NCBI GenBank assembly: GCA_028712475.1
Contig: JAQTQB010000001.1
Location: 372,001-436,000 of the forward strand
Length of the DNA: 64,000 nt
Reading direction: 5' to 3'
DNA from: Verrucomicrobiales bacterium
GTDB taxonomy: Bacteria; Verrucomicrobiota; Verrucomicrobiia; Limisphaerales; UBA11358
Shown: piece after piece, positions 43,291 to 51,480 of the stretch
Layout: the number at the start of each line of letters is the position of its first letter
Position numbering within the stretch: the stretch's first letter is position 1
Notes under the pieces: generated by a model
Databases searched by the model: none
Seen by the model: the letters and a program-made list of their open reading frames with translations, nothing else
What the model was told of the DNA's origin: nothing
Program-made: the position numbers and the translations under genes

Positions 43291-43419
43291 TCGACTCCTC
43301 ACCCCGGCCCTCTCCTCGTTCGGCGAGGAGAGGGAGAATTATTTTGTGGGACGCATCCTAGGGTAGTTCTTGCTTCGCGCGAGCAACCCTAGGCTAATTT
43401 CCTTAGCGCCTTCAGCGCA
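43291..43419. repeat. Right inverted repeat of the helicase element (REP-type)
   Basis: Inverted counterpart of 39776-39893. Shared blocks include GACTCCTCACCCCGGCCCTC, GGAGAATTATTTTGTGGGAC, the REP palindrome at 43357-43393 and AGGCTAATTTCC. The palindrome loop differs from the left copy (GCTTCGCGCGAGC instead of GTTCCTCAC), so the copies have diverged. The gap 43289-43671 otherwise holds only the duplicated ABC-F leader. Confidence 0.9.
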
Positions 43420-43440
43420 TATAAAAGCGGCCTCCGTTCC

Positions 43441-43612
43441 TTTCCCGTCTTGTTCCCGCCTGATTATCTGCTACCGTTCACGTTCTTGTGAAACTGATTT
43501 TACATTCTTTGGGCGGTTAAAAAATATGCCCACCATCATTTCCGCCTCCGAGATCGCCGTTAGCACGGCGACTGCGCATCTTCCCGCAAAGATGGTAAGG
43601 GATTGCCAATAA
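43441..43612 (+). pseudogene. Duplicated leader and first codons of the ABC-F gene
   Basis: 43441-43477 (TTTCCCGTCTTGTTCCCGCC and on) repeats the sequence just upstream of the ABC-F gene (44276-44311). After a diverged stretch, the ATG at 43526 begins MPTIISASEIAV, against MATIISASEITV in the intact gene. Similarity then ends and the frame stops at 43612. It is a truncated duplicate; the APS kinase gene lies between the two copies. Confidence 0.75.
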
Positions 43613-43671
43613 ATGATTGGGCGGAGGGCGGATCCATCCTTAAACTTGCCGGATCTAGAATTCAGTCAACC

Positions 43672-44226
43672 ATGATCGGCGAAATGATCACGACCAATTC
43701 CAAAGTTTTCTGGCTCTTTGGCCGTTCCGGTGCGGGCAAGACCACGCTCGCCCGGCGGTTGCAACAAGGCTTCAACAACCGCAATATTCCGATGCTTTAC
43801 CTGGACGGCGACGACATGCGCTCGGGCATCTGCGCCGACCTGGGCTTCAGCAGCGAAGCCCGGCTGGAGAATCACCGGCGGATCGCCGAAATCGCCCGGC
43901 TGGCGACGGAGCAGGGTTTAAGCGTCGTGGTGTCCACCATGGCCCCGGAACTGAAAGACCGGGATCGAGTGAAACAGGTGCTCACCGACCGGCTCGTCTG
44001 GGTTTACATCCACGCTTCCCTGAATGTGTGCATGCACCGCGATCCCAAGGGACTTTACCGGCGGGCGCAGGCCGGCAGCATCCAGAATCTGATTGATTTT
44101 CCTTTTGATCCGCCCCGACCGGAAGAACGCCAGCACACGATTGACACCATGGCGCTGGACATTACGGGCGGATATGAAGCCCTCGCTGAACTGGCGTTTT
44201 TTCAACTGATTGATTACTCCATCTGA
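43672..44226 (+). CDS. cysC: Adenylylsulfate (APS) kinase
   Basis: 184 residues from the ATG at 43672. P-loop WLFGRSGAGKTTLARRL, then LYLDGDDMRSGICADLGFSS (APS-binding loop, normally 'DGDnvR'), ENHRRIAEIARLATEQGLSV and DPKGLYRRAQAGSIQNL, all in CysC order. APS kinase phosphorylates adenylyl sulfate to PAPS. No cysD, cysN or sat gene is nearby. It stands between two copies of the ABC-F leader, so it probably arrived with a duplication. A role in sulfated-polymer synthesis rather than assimilation is possible. Confidence 0.85.
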   Translation: MIGEMITTNSKVFWLFGRSGAGKTTLARRLQQGFNNRNIPMLYLDGDDMRSGICADLGFSSEARLENHRRIAEIARLATEQGLSVVVSTMAPELKDRDRVKQVLTDRLVWVYIHASLNVCMHRDPKGLYRRAQAGSIQNLIDFPFDPPRPEERQHTIDTMALDITGGYEALAELAFFQLIDYSI

Positions 44227-44283
44227 CGGGGCCGGCCATCCCGAATTCAAGGGGCGATGCGCCAGGCAACGCCTTTTCCCGTC

Positions 44284-44311
44284 TTGTTCCCGCCTGATTC
44301 TCTGCTACTGT
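44284..44311 (+). promoter_or_regulatory. Candidate promoter of the ABC-F gene
   Basis: TTGTTC, 16 bases, TACTGT, almost identical over about 30 bases to the prfC upstream region (38049-38077). Confidence 0.4.
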
Positions 44312-44360
44312 CCGTGTTCCTTTGAAGACTAAAACAAATTCCGCAGCGGCTTGAACTGGC

Positions 44361-46286
44361 ATGGCCACCATCATTTCCGCCTCTGAAATCACCGTTCGCT
44401 ACGGTGACCGCGCCATCCTCGACGCCACCACGCTCGGCATCCAGGAAGGCGAACGCCTCGGGCTCGTCGGTCGTAATGGCGCGGGCAAGACGACGTTCCT
44501 GCGCATTCTTGCCGGCCTGCAAGCGCCCGACATCGGCGAAGTCGCACGCCAGCGCGATCTCGTCGTCAGTTATCTGCCGCAGGATTTCATGCTGGATGCC
44601 TCGAAGTCCGTGGAGGAAAACATCCGCGACGGCGCGAAGCCCGTGCTGGATCTGATCGCGGAATTTGAATCGCTGCCGCACGACTCAAAGCGTCACGAGT
44701 TTCTGGAGCATCGCATCCAGGCCCTGGAAGGCTGGACGCTCGACACCCGCATCCAGATTGCGATGGCGCACTTGAACTGTCCCGCCAGCGACCGGCGCGT
44801 TGACACACTTTCCGGCGGTGAGAAACGCCGCGTCGCCATGTGCCGCGCGGTGGTTTCGCTGCCCGACTTTCTGATTCTCGACGAGCCGACAAACCATCTC
44901 GACCCCGAATCCATCGAATGGGTCGCGGAATTTCTCGACGAATTTCATGGCACGTTTCTCGTCGTGACGCATGACCGCTATTTTCTGGATCGCGTGGTGA
45001 AGCGCATGATCGAGTTGTCCGACGGGAAATTTTTCTCGCACGACGGCAATTACACCGAATACCTGCTCGCCAAGGCCGAGCGGCAAGCCGCTGACGCGAC
45101 CGTGGAACACAAGCGCCAGATGTTTCTGAAAAAGGAACTCGCCTGGGTGCGCCAGGGTCCTCGCGCCCAACGCAGCAAGCAGAAGGATCGTTTTGAGCGA
45201 TACTACGACACCGCCGCACAAGCTGGCCCGGTGATCGAGGAAGACGTGGAGCTTTGCATTCCACCGCCGCCGCAACTGGGTAATCGCACGGTTGAGGTTG
45301 CGGATTTGGGCATGACGATTGGCGGGAAAAAGTTGTTTTCCGGCTTCTCCTTCAACTTTGCGAACGGCCAGCGCATCGGCGTTTGCGGGCGGAACGGTCT
45401 GGGCAAAACCACGCTGCTCAAGGCCATCATCGGCCAGTTGCCGCCGACCGAAGGCACGGTCAAGATCGGCCAGCTCACGAAATTCAACTACGTGGACCAA
45501 GGGCGTCTGCACCTGAACGAAGAAAACACGGTGATGGACGAAGTCGCCGAGGGCCGGGAGTTCGTGCAATGGGGCGACGACAAAATTTCCGTGCGTTCCT
45601 ATCTCAAAAGATTTTTGTTCTCGGATGATCGCATCACAACCCAGGTGAAAAAATTGAGCGGCGGCGAACGCAGCCGGTTGTTGCTCGCGCAGGTTTTAAA
45701 AAATGGCGGCAACTTCCTGATTCTCGACGAACCGACGAACGATCTGGACCTGCCGACGTTGCGTGTGCTGGAGGAAGCGTTGATCGCATTCACCGGCATG
45801 GTGCTGGTGGTGAGCCATGACCGCTATTTTCTTAACCGCGTCTGCACGGACATCCTGGCGTTTGAAGGCGACGGCAGGATTCATCACAGCGTCGGTGACT
45901 ACGATTATTACCTGGAGAAGAAAAAGAAGGCGGAGGCATCGGCGGCCCGGCAGAGCGCCGCCATTCTCGCGACCAATAAATCAGAAGCGCTTGCCCGCGA
46001 AGCCGCCAAGCCGAAAACGAAGCTGCGCAAACTGTCCTTCAAGGAGCAACGCGAACTCGAAGGCATGGAGGCGCAGATTCATGCGCTTGAGGCCGAAGTA
46101 ACGCGCATCGAAGGTTTGTTCGCCGACCCAGAATTTTTCCGCAAGCACGCGGCGCAGGTCAACCAGCTCACACACGAACTCGACGCGGCGAAGGCAAATG
46201 TGCCGAAGCTTTACGCGCGCTGGGAAGAGCTGGAGGCCATCAAGTCGGCAAGCGAAGTGACTGTCCCGGCAGCGCGAGCGACTTGA
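44361..46286 (+). CDS. uup: ABC-F ATPase, Uup type
   Basis: 641 residues with two ABC cassettes and no membrane segment. Walker A sites: GLVGRNGAGKTTFLRIL and GVCGRNGLGKTTLLKAI. Signatures: LSGGEKRRVAMCRAVV and LSGGERSRLLLAQVLK. Walker B: FLILDEPTNHLDPESI and FLILDEPTNDLDLPTL. The linker between cassettes is present and the C terminus is a coiled coil (KLSFKEQRELEGMEAQIHAL) as in Uup. ABC-F proteins act on ribosomes or on DNA; Uup has been linked to precise transposon excision and ribosome function. Its 3' end overlaps the convergent gene by 76 bases. Confidence 0.92.
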   Translation: MATIISASEITVRYGDRAILDATTLGIQEGERLGLVGRNGAGKTTFLRILAGLQAPDIGEVARQRDLVVSYLPQDFMLDASKSVEENIRDGAKPVLDLIAEFESLPHDSKRHEFLEHRIQALEGWTLDTRIQIAMAHLNCPASDRRVDTLSGGEKRRVAMCRAVVSLPDFLILDEPTNHLDPESIEWVAEFLDEFHGTFLVVTHDRYFLDRVVKRMIELSDGKFFSHDGNYTEYLLAKAERQAADATVEHKRQMFLKKELAWVRQGPRAQRSKQKDRFERYYDTAAQAGPVIEEDVELCIPPPPQLGNRTVEVADLGMTIGGKKLFSGFSFNFANGQRIGVCGRNGLGKTTLLKAIIGQLPPTEGTVKIGQLTKFNYVDQGRLHLNEENTVMDEVAEGREFVQWGDDKISVRSYLKRFLFSDDRITTQVKKLSGGERSRLLLAQVLKNGGNFLILDEPTNDLDLPTLRVLEEALIAFTGMVLVVSHDRYFLNRVCTDILAFEGDGRIHHSVGDYDYYLEKKKKAEASAARQSAAILATNKSEALAREAAKPKTKLRKLSFKEQRELEGMEAQIHALEAEVTRIEGLFADPEFFRKHAAQVNQLTHELDAAKANVPKLYARWEELEAIKSASEVTVPAARAT

Positions 46287-48457
46287 AACACCGCGAGGCA
46301 GACTTGCACCTGCGCGGGATCGTTCAGACAAATGGCTCCTTCACGGATTCTTGCCGTCGGTTCGCCTTCGAGCCGGAGTGGAAAGTGTTTGTTCAATGAG
46401 CGCGCACAGGCCGCGAAATCAGCGAAGCCTTCGGCGAGCGCCTGTTTGCGGCTGATCAGCCGGAACAGCCCGTGGCTGCCGGAACACGCCTGCCGCATCA
46501 ATTCCACCATCACCCGTCCCATCGTGTAGCGGGGATTGATCTCCACAATCGGCTTGAGCCGGATTTTGCCATCATCATCGCGATACGCAAAAGCGTCAAT
46601 ACCCACCGGGCCGAGATAATTGACGCGGCGCAACTCCTCTTCCAGCAACTCAAAAATGTCTGCGTAAAGCGCGTGCAGCCGTTGCGCGATGTCGGCGGGT
46701 TCACGGAACAGGGCGATGACATTTGCAGGAATCCGTTTCTCATGGCCGGGCGCGGCGAAGTTACCCTGGAACTGGCCCCTGGCATCATTGAGCAAACCCG
46801 TGTAACCGCACAGTTTCAAACCGTCGGCGGTCATTTCCAGTTGCACGGAGAAATCCAGTTCGCGTTCCAGCCACGGCTCGACAACGAGTTGGCGGTGATT
46901 CTCGACCGCATTGGCAATCCAGCGGCGATGCGTTTCCAAAAGTTCCGGCTCGAACAAGCGCATCGCGTTGCTGCCCGCAAGCCCGAGCGCCTCCTTGATG
47001 ACAATTTTGTGATGGCCGCGTTGACGGATGGTGGCAATCGCGGCGAGGGCGTCATTGAGCGAATCCACCTCCACGCCGACTTCGTATTCAGTGCAAAGGT
47101 AGGGCGCGTCACTCCGTGCGCGCCGCTCGGCGGGCAGAGGACTGCCCGCCCTACCAAGAATCCTCTTTAGCAAGGCCGCGCTCCACGCCTTTGAGTAAAG
47201 CTGCGCGATGTCCGGATTGAAACTACCCCTTGCGGTGCGTTTTTCGCCGGTGAGATTGGCGAACAGCGGCGCGAATAATTCAACGCTGTCCGGCCCCCAG
47301 GCCCACGGGCGCAGGCGGCCGAGCTTGCGTTCGGTGAGATTCGTGAACGCAGGCGGAACGCCGGTCTCCGCCCCGGCGAGTTTTGCGACCGCCAATCCGA
47401 TTTGCTTGCCGGGCCGGAGGCCGGCGCTCCAATCCAGTTCAACAAACTCCGGCAAATCGAAGCCCGCCTGCTTGATGCCGCTTAAAAATTCCACCGACGG
47501 TTTTTGATCCACCAACACGATGTCATCCTGCCGACACAAAAATTGCGGCAGATTTGCGAGGTCGCGCGCGAGTTGCGCCTGATGCTTCGTGGGATTGAAT
47601 GATTTGCCGTGGGCAATGCGGGCTTCCGCTAATGGATTGAAGACAAAAACATTCGGTGTGCGTCCCCGCGATTGCGAGAAGACATCCAACTCGGCGATGA
47701 AATGTGCGTCGAGTCCGGCGGCGCGGCGGCCTTCGACATTCAACGTCATGCCTTTCGCGCGCTGTGGGGACAGGGGAAATTTCAACTGGCGGCAAAATGC
47801 TTCCCAGTCGCTTTCGTTTGGATTTTTCCAGCGGCGAAACCATTTCAGCCCGTAGGCGACGTGGCCGATTTCGTCGTGATAGATTTTATCGAGCAGCTTC
47901 GCCGTCGCGTCGTCGCCCACGGTTGCGAAGCCTTGGGCGAAATGACGGGCGAAATCCAGGTTCGCCTGCTCGAAGGTCAGGCACAGACTGGAGACGTAAT
48001 CCATCGGGTTTTCCATCACGGAAACCGAGCGCCAGAAATAGCCGCTTACCGGCAGCTCGCCGAAGCGGATGCCGCATTGCTTCATGCGGTGGAGGTAAAG
48101 CTGCGTGTGTTCCTGTTCGTCCTTAAGCGTCTGATAAACGCCTTTGCGGAACGCGGTGGGGGCATCGGGAAATTTCAACAGCACCAGCGCCATCAATTCG
48201 GTGGCAAGCAGTTCGTGATTGGCGAAGAAGTGAAGGAGTTTTCCGCGTTCGGATTCCCGTTCCAGATTTTTCGTGCCGGGAAAACTGTCGCGCGCCTCAC
48301 CGGTCACTTTGAATTGCAACTCAGCCGGACGACCCGGCGCGGCGGGCGTCTCGAAGGCGGGACCGGGACGCTCATCGGTGATGTCGGCTGGACGCAGGAG
48401 TTTTTCCTCCAGCGTCGTGGCGAACAAAACGCGTTCGGCAAATTCACGAAGTTCCAT
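46211..48457 (-). CDS. DUF455 ferritin-like domain fused to an ATP-grasp domain
   Basis: 748 residues from the ATG at 48457 (MELREFAERVLFATTLEEKL). Residues ~1-270 are a DUF455 ferritin-like domain with helix-borne metal ligands: FANHELLATELMALVLLKFP, KDEQEHTQLYLHRMKQCG and IYHDEIGHVAYGLKWFRRW. Residues ~270-748 form an ATP-grasp enzyme: HHKIVIKEALGLAGSNAMRL, VVEPWLERELDFSVQLEMT and the metal site KPIVEINPRYTMGRVM. An in-frame repeat (47098-47155) lies within the ATP-grasp half. DUF455 proteins usually stand alone, so the fusion suggests one pathway that joins an oxygenase-like and a ligase step, perhaps in peptide or cofactor modification (inference). Confidence 0.82.
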   Translation of the reverse strand: MELREFAERVLFATTLEEKLLRPADITDERPGPAFETPAAPGRPAELQFKVTGEARDSFPGTKNLERESERGKLLHFFANHELLATELMALVLLKFPDAPTAFRKGVYQTLKDEQEHTQLYLHRMKQCGIRFGELPVSGYFWRSVSVMENPMDYVSSLCLTFEQANLDFARHFAQGFATVGDDATAKLLDKIYHDEIGHVAYGLKWFRRWKNPNESDWEAFCRQLKFPLSPQRAKGMTLNVEGRRAAGLDAHFIAELDVFSQSRGRTPNVFVFNPLAEARIAHGKSFNPTKHQAQLARDLANLPQFLCRQDDIVLVDQKPSVEFLSGIKQAGFDLPEFVELDWSAGLRPGKQIGLAVAKLAGAETGVPPAFTNLTERKLGRLRPWAWGPDSVELFAPLFANLTGEKRTARGSFNPDIAQLYSKAWSAALLKRILGRAGSPLPAERRARSDAPYLCTEYEVGVEVDSLNDALAAIATIRQRGHHKIVIKEALGLAGSNAMRLFEPELLETHRRWIANAVENHRQLVVEPWLERELDFSVQLEMTADGLKLCGYTGLLNDARGQFQGNFAAPGHEKRIPANVIALFREPADIAQRLHALYADIFELLEEELRRVNYLGPVGIDAFAYRDDDGKIRLKPIVEINPRYTMGRVMVELMRQACSGSHGLFRLISRKQALAEGFADFAACARSLNKHFPLRLEGEPTARIREGAICLNDPAQVQVCLAVFQVARAAGTVTSLADLMASSSSQRA
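47098..47155. repeat. GTAGGGCG palindromic element inside the DUF455/ATP-grasp gene
   Basis: GGTAGGGCGCGTCACTCCGT and CGGGCAGAGGACTGCCCGCC plus CTACC; the element encodes GRAGSPLPAERRARSDAPY in frame. The same two half-sites occur in the DEAD-box gene at 49280-49354. Confidence 0.82.
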
Positions 48458-48503
48458 GAAACGAGGAATGGCGTAACAGTTACGCCGCAAGATTGCCAGC
48501 CCA

Positions 48504-48863
48504 CTATTTCGGTGCCGCGTCGGGTTTCTTTGACGGATGCAGCGGCTCGTTGATGCGGTGCGGCTTCAATTCGGCGTAGATGGATTTGGCGAGGTCGGAC
48601 TTCGCAAAGCCGACCGTCTTCGCGCCTTTGATCTGGAACAGCCGCTCAAAATCCGCCGCCGTGAATTGCTGCACCACCGGATAATGGATAAAATCTTTGA
48701 GCACTTCTGCGCGATGATTGGCGATGATGTCCGTGGCGATCAAAACAAAATGCAGATGACTTTTGTTCCGGCGCAACGCTTCGCGCCCGATCAGCAGGAG
48801 CTTTGACGACACGGCCAGCTCAAACAACTGCTCAATGCGCGAGGCTGGAACTTCACCGCTCAT
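48504..48863 (-). CDS. L7Ae/L30e-like RNA-binding protein (tentative)
   Basis: 119 residues from the ATG at 48863, which overlaps the helicase stop by one base (TGATG). The central part (SKLLLIGREALRRNKSHLHF, VLIATDIIANHRAEVLKDF and KTVGFAKSDLAKSIYAEL) follows the alpha-beta-alpha pattern of YlxQ/L7Ae proteins, where 'G-x-x-A' and 'vGfa' segments line the K-turn RNA-binding face. Coupling to an RNA helicase fits an RNA-related role. The family call is by pattern only. The C terminus is a Lys/Pro-rich tail. Confidence 0.6.
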   Translation of the reverse strand: MSGEVPASRIEQLFELAVSSKLLLIGREALRRNKSHLHFVLIATDIIANHRAEVLKDFIHYPVVQQFTAADFERLFQIKGAKTVGFAKSDLAKSIYAELKPHRINEPLHPSKKPDAAPK

Positions 48864-50971
48864 CACGCCGCCTTGATCTTCACCTTGTGGCCTTTGATCT
48901 CGGCGCGGTTCAGCTTGGCGAGAATGGCATTGGCGTGCTCGGTGGACACGTCCACAAACGAATGCCGCTCGCGGATGTCCACCTTGCCGACGACCTTGCC
49001 GGGCAGGCCGGTCTCGCCGGCGATGGAATTCACGACGTCAATCGGCATGACGCCCATCTCTTCGCCGACGTTGAGGTGCAGGCGGGTCTGGTCCGACGGA
49101 GTTTTGCGCTCACCTTTCACCTTGCTCTTTTTCGGGAAGGATTCCGCGCCGGCGACCTTCGCATAAAAGGGTGCGGGCTTGGATTTGACGAACGCCGGAG
49201 CCGGCGGTTCGGGTGTTTTCACCGACGCGAGAATTTCCTCATCGGAATAAGTTTTTACCGGTTCAATTTTCGCTTCGCTGGTAGGGCGCGTCACTCCGTG
49301 CGCGCCGACCACAGGTTTTTCCACGACGGCGGGCAGAGGACTGCCCGCCCTACCTTCGACGGCTTTTTCCCCTGACGCGGCTGCCGGTGCGTCATGAAAT
49401 GTTTTCACGACACGCTTCGGCGGCGGAATGATGGTCTTCGGAACGCGCGGAGCCGTGCTTGGTGCAACCATCGGACGCGGCGCTCCGTAGGGCTTCGGCG
49501 TTGGGCGATCATCGCGCGGATCACGATAAGGCGCGCGTCGGTCGTCATCACGGGAACGGGCGTTATACGCAGGACGATCTTCGTAACGGCCTCCACGATC
49601 ATCGCGGCGTTCACGAAAAGGCGGACGTTCCGGGCGTTCAAAGACTGGCTCTTCACGCGGCGCGGGTTTCGCGGGCGTGGCGTCGCCGCCTTGCAGGTGA
49701 TGGATGAGCGCGGAAGCGATGTCGGTGGAATTGAAACCTTCCTCCAGCAGACGTTCGATGAGGTGATCCTGTTTTTTGTATTCGCCGCTGGTCAGCGTGG
49801 CGCGCAGTTTGTCGAGAAACAAACTCGCGCGGACTTCGTGGACTTCATCCACGGTCGGAATCTTGGCGCGCTGAATCCGCGTGTTGGTGTAGCGCTCGAT
49901 GTTGCGGATCTGAAAGAGTTCGCGGCCGGAGGCGAATGAAATCGCGCGACCGGTGCGGCCCGCGCGACCGGTGCGGCCGATGCGGTGGACGTAATCTTCG
50001 CCGTCGTAAGGCAGGTCGTAGTTGAACACCACCTGGATGTCGTCCACGTCAATGCCGCGCGCGGCGATGTCGGTGGCGACGAGAAATTCGAGGCCGGACT
50101 TGCGGAATTTGTTCATCACGCGGTCGCGTTGCATCTGCGTCATGTCGCCGTGGAGACGGTCGGCCATGTAGCCTTGCGCTTCGAGATGATCCACGAGTTC
50201 GTCCACCATGCGCTTGGTGTTGCAAAAAATGATTCCCAGCTTGAGGTCGTAAATGTCAATGAGGCGCGTGAGCAAATCCACTTTGAACCGGCGGTCCACT
50301 TCGTAATAAACCTGTTCGACGGTCGGCACGGTCATCGCCTTCTGTTCGATCTTCACGTTCTGCGGATCGCGGGAAAATTTTTCGATCAGGTCGCGGATCG
50401 GGCGCGGCATCGTGGCGGAAAAGAAAACGGTCTGCCGTTCCTTCGGCGCGTCCTTCAAAATGGTCTCAATGTCCTCGCGGAAACCCATGTTGAGCATCAC
50501 GTCGGCTTCGTCGAGGATCATCATCTTCAACGTGTCGAGGCGGATTGTGCCGCGCCGCATGTGATCCATCACGCGCCCTGGCGTGCCGATGACGATTTGC
50601 GCGCCTTGCTTGAGTCCCCAAAACTGCCGTTCGTAGGACTGGCCGCCGTAAATCGGTAGCGAGGTGATGCCGCGTTTGTAGAGCGTGAGCTTGTGAAATT
50701 CTTCCGCCACCTGCACGGCCAGTTCGCGCGTCGGGCAAAGAATTAAAACCTGAACGGCCTTCAAATTCGGGTCGGTCTTTTCAATGGCCGGAATGGCGAA
50801 CGCCGCCGTCTTGCCGGAACCGGTCTGCGACTGGCCCACGACATCGCGTCCGCTCATGAGAACGGGGATGGCTTCGGCCTGAATTGGAGCGGCCTTTTCA
50901 AAGCCAAGTTTCTCAATCGCCTTCAGGATTTCAGGAGAAAGGCCGAGTTCGGAAAATAATTTGATGCTCAT
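48863..50971 (-). CDS. DEAD-box RNA helicase, CsdA/DeaD-like
   Basis: 702 residues. Motifs in order: Q motif GFEKAAPIQAEAIPVL, Walker A SQTGSGKTAAFAIPA, PTRELAVQVAEE, LDEADVMLNMGF, SATMPRPIRDL, GIIFCNTKRMVDELVDHLEA, VATDIAARGIDVDDIQVV and YVHRIGRTGRAGR. After an Arg/Pro/Asp-rich linker (RPERPPFRERRDDRGGRYED), the C terminus is a DbpA-type RNA-binding domain (LHLNVGEEMGVMPIDVVNSI). A palindromic repeat (49280-49354) adds a 25-codon segment to the linker. Roles are ribosome assembly and RNA unwinding, often at low temperature. Confidence 0.94.
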   Translation of the reverse strand: MSIKLFSELGLSPEILKAIEKLGFEKAAPIQAEAIPVLMSGRDVVGQSQTGSGKTAAFAIPAIEKTDPNLKAVQVLILCPTRELAVQVAEEFHKLTLYKRGITSLPIYGGQSYERQFWGLKQGAQIVIGTPGRVMDHMRRGTIRLDTLKMMILDEADVMLNMGFREDIETILKDAPKERQTVFFSATMPRPIRDLIEKFSRDPQNVKIEQKAMTVPTVEQVYYEVDRRFKVDLLTRLIDIYDLKLGIIFCNTKRMVDELVDHLEAQGYMADRLHGDMTQMQRDRVMNKFRKSGLEFLVATDIAARGIDVDDIQVVFNYDLPYDGEDYVHRIGRTGRAGRTGRAISFASGRELFQIRNIERYTNTRIQRAKIPTVDEVHEVRASLFLDKLRATLTSGEYKKQDHLIERLLEEGFNSTDIASALIHHLQGGDATPAKPAPREEPVFERPERPPFRERRDDRGGRYEDRPAYNARSRDDDRRAPYRDPRDDRPTPKPYGAPRPMVAPSTAPRVPKTIIPPPKRVVKTFHDAPAAASGEKAVEGRAGSPLPAVVEKPVVGAHGVTRPTSEAKIEPVKTYSDEEILASVKTPEPPAPAFVKSKPAPFYAKVAGAESFPKKSKVKGERKTPSDQTRLHLNVGEEMGVMPIDVVNSIAGETGLPGKVVGKVDIRERHSFVDVSTEHANAILAKLNRAEIKGHKVKIKAA
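49280..49354. repeat. GTAGGGCG palindromic element inside the DEAD-box gene
   Basis: The half-sites GTAGGGCGCGTCACTCCGTG and CGGGCAGAGGACTGCCCGCC flank a short unique piece. The element spans 75 bases, a multiple of three, and encodes GRAGSPLPAVVEKPVVGAHG in frame. Confidence 0.82.
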
Positions 50972-51045
50972 AAAATGTCTTTCGACTTTCCCAGTGTATC
51001 TGGTATTGGCGCGAAAGGAGAGTTAATTCGGCGGGCCTCTGGTTA

Positions 51046-51124
51046 GGAGCGCGACTGTGCGCGAAGCGTCAGCCGCGGCTATTTTCAAACTGCTGCGGCT
51101 GGTCTGCGACACAGCCGCGCTCCG
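51046..51124. repeat. Palindromic repeat GCGGCTGTGTCGCAG type
   Basis: GGAGCGCGACTGTGCGCGAA and GTCTGCGACACAGCCGCGCT form an imperfect inverted repeat with GCCGCGGC and CTGCGGCTGG inside. It lies in the gene-free stretch 50972-51480. Confidence 0.65.
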
Positions 51125-51171
51125 TTAAAATCAGGACTTGCTGCATTTCGGGCGCATCTCACTTTCTTGCA

Positions 51172-51370
51172 ATGTCCCGGAGGGACAAACGACAATAGCC
51201 CGGCGTTTCAACGCCGGGAATGTCGGTTCGCAATCCAAGTCCCGCAGGGACGGCTGAATGAATGAGCCAGCCAGAACCATCAGCCGTCCTTTCAGGACTT
51301 GGTGTTCTTGCCAACCGTTCCCGGCGTTGAAACGCCGGGCTATTCTCAAACGTCCCTCTGGGACGACCGG
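51172..51370. repeat. Inverted repeat pair 'TAGCCCGGCGTTTCAACGCCGGG'
   Basis: AATGTCCCGGAGGGACAAAC, then TAGCCCGGCGTTTCAACGCC at one end. GGCGTTGAAACGCCGGGCTA, then ACGTCCCTCTGGGACGACC at the other. The ~200-base block is a near-symmetrical double REP in the same gene-free stretch. No gene lies between 50972 and 51480. Confidence 0.8.
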
Positions 51371-51480
51371 TATGACGCCCAACCCAATTGAGCCTGCAAG
51401 TAACTGAGTTGCGCCCCTGCATTTCTTCGTTCTGCAAAGACAGTTGCCCGCTTCGTATTCCTGCGGCAAGATTATGTGTC

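Noticed and set aside
39776-43419. Complete insertion sequence
   Set aside because: The element has inverted repeats but encodes no transposase; the only gene is a helicase/nuclease, so at most it is a passenger moved by another enzyme.
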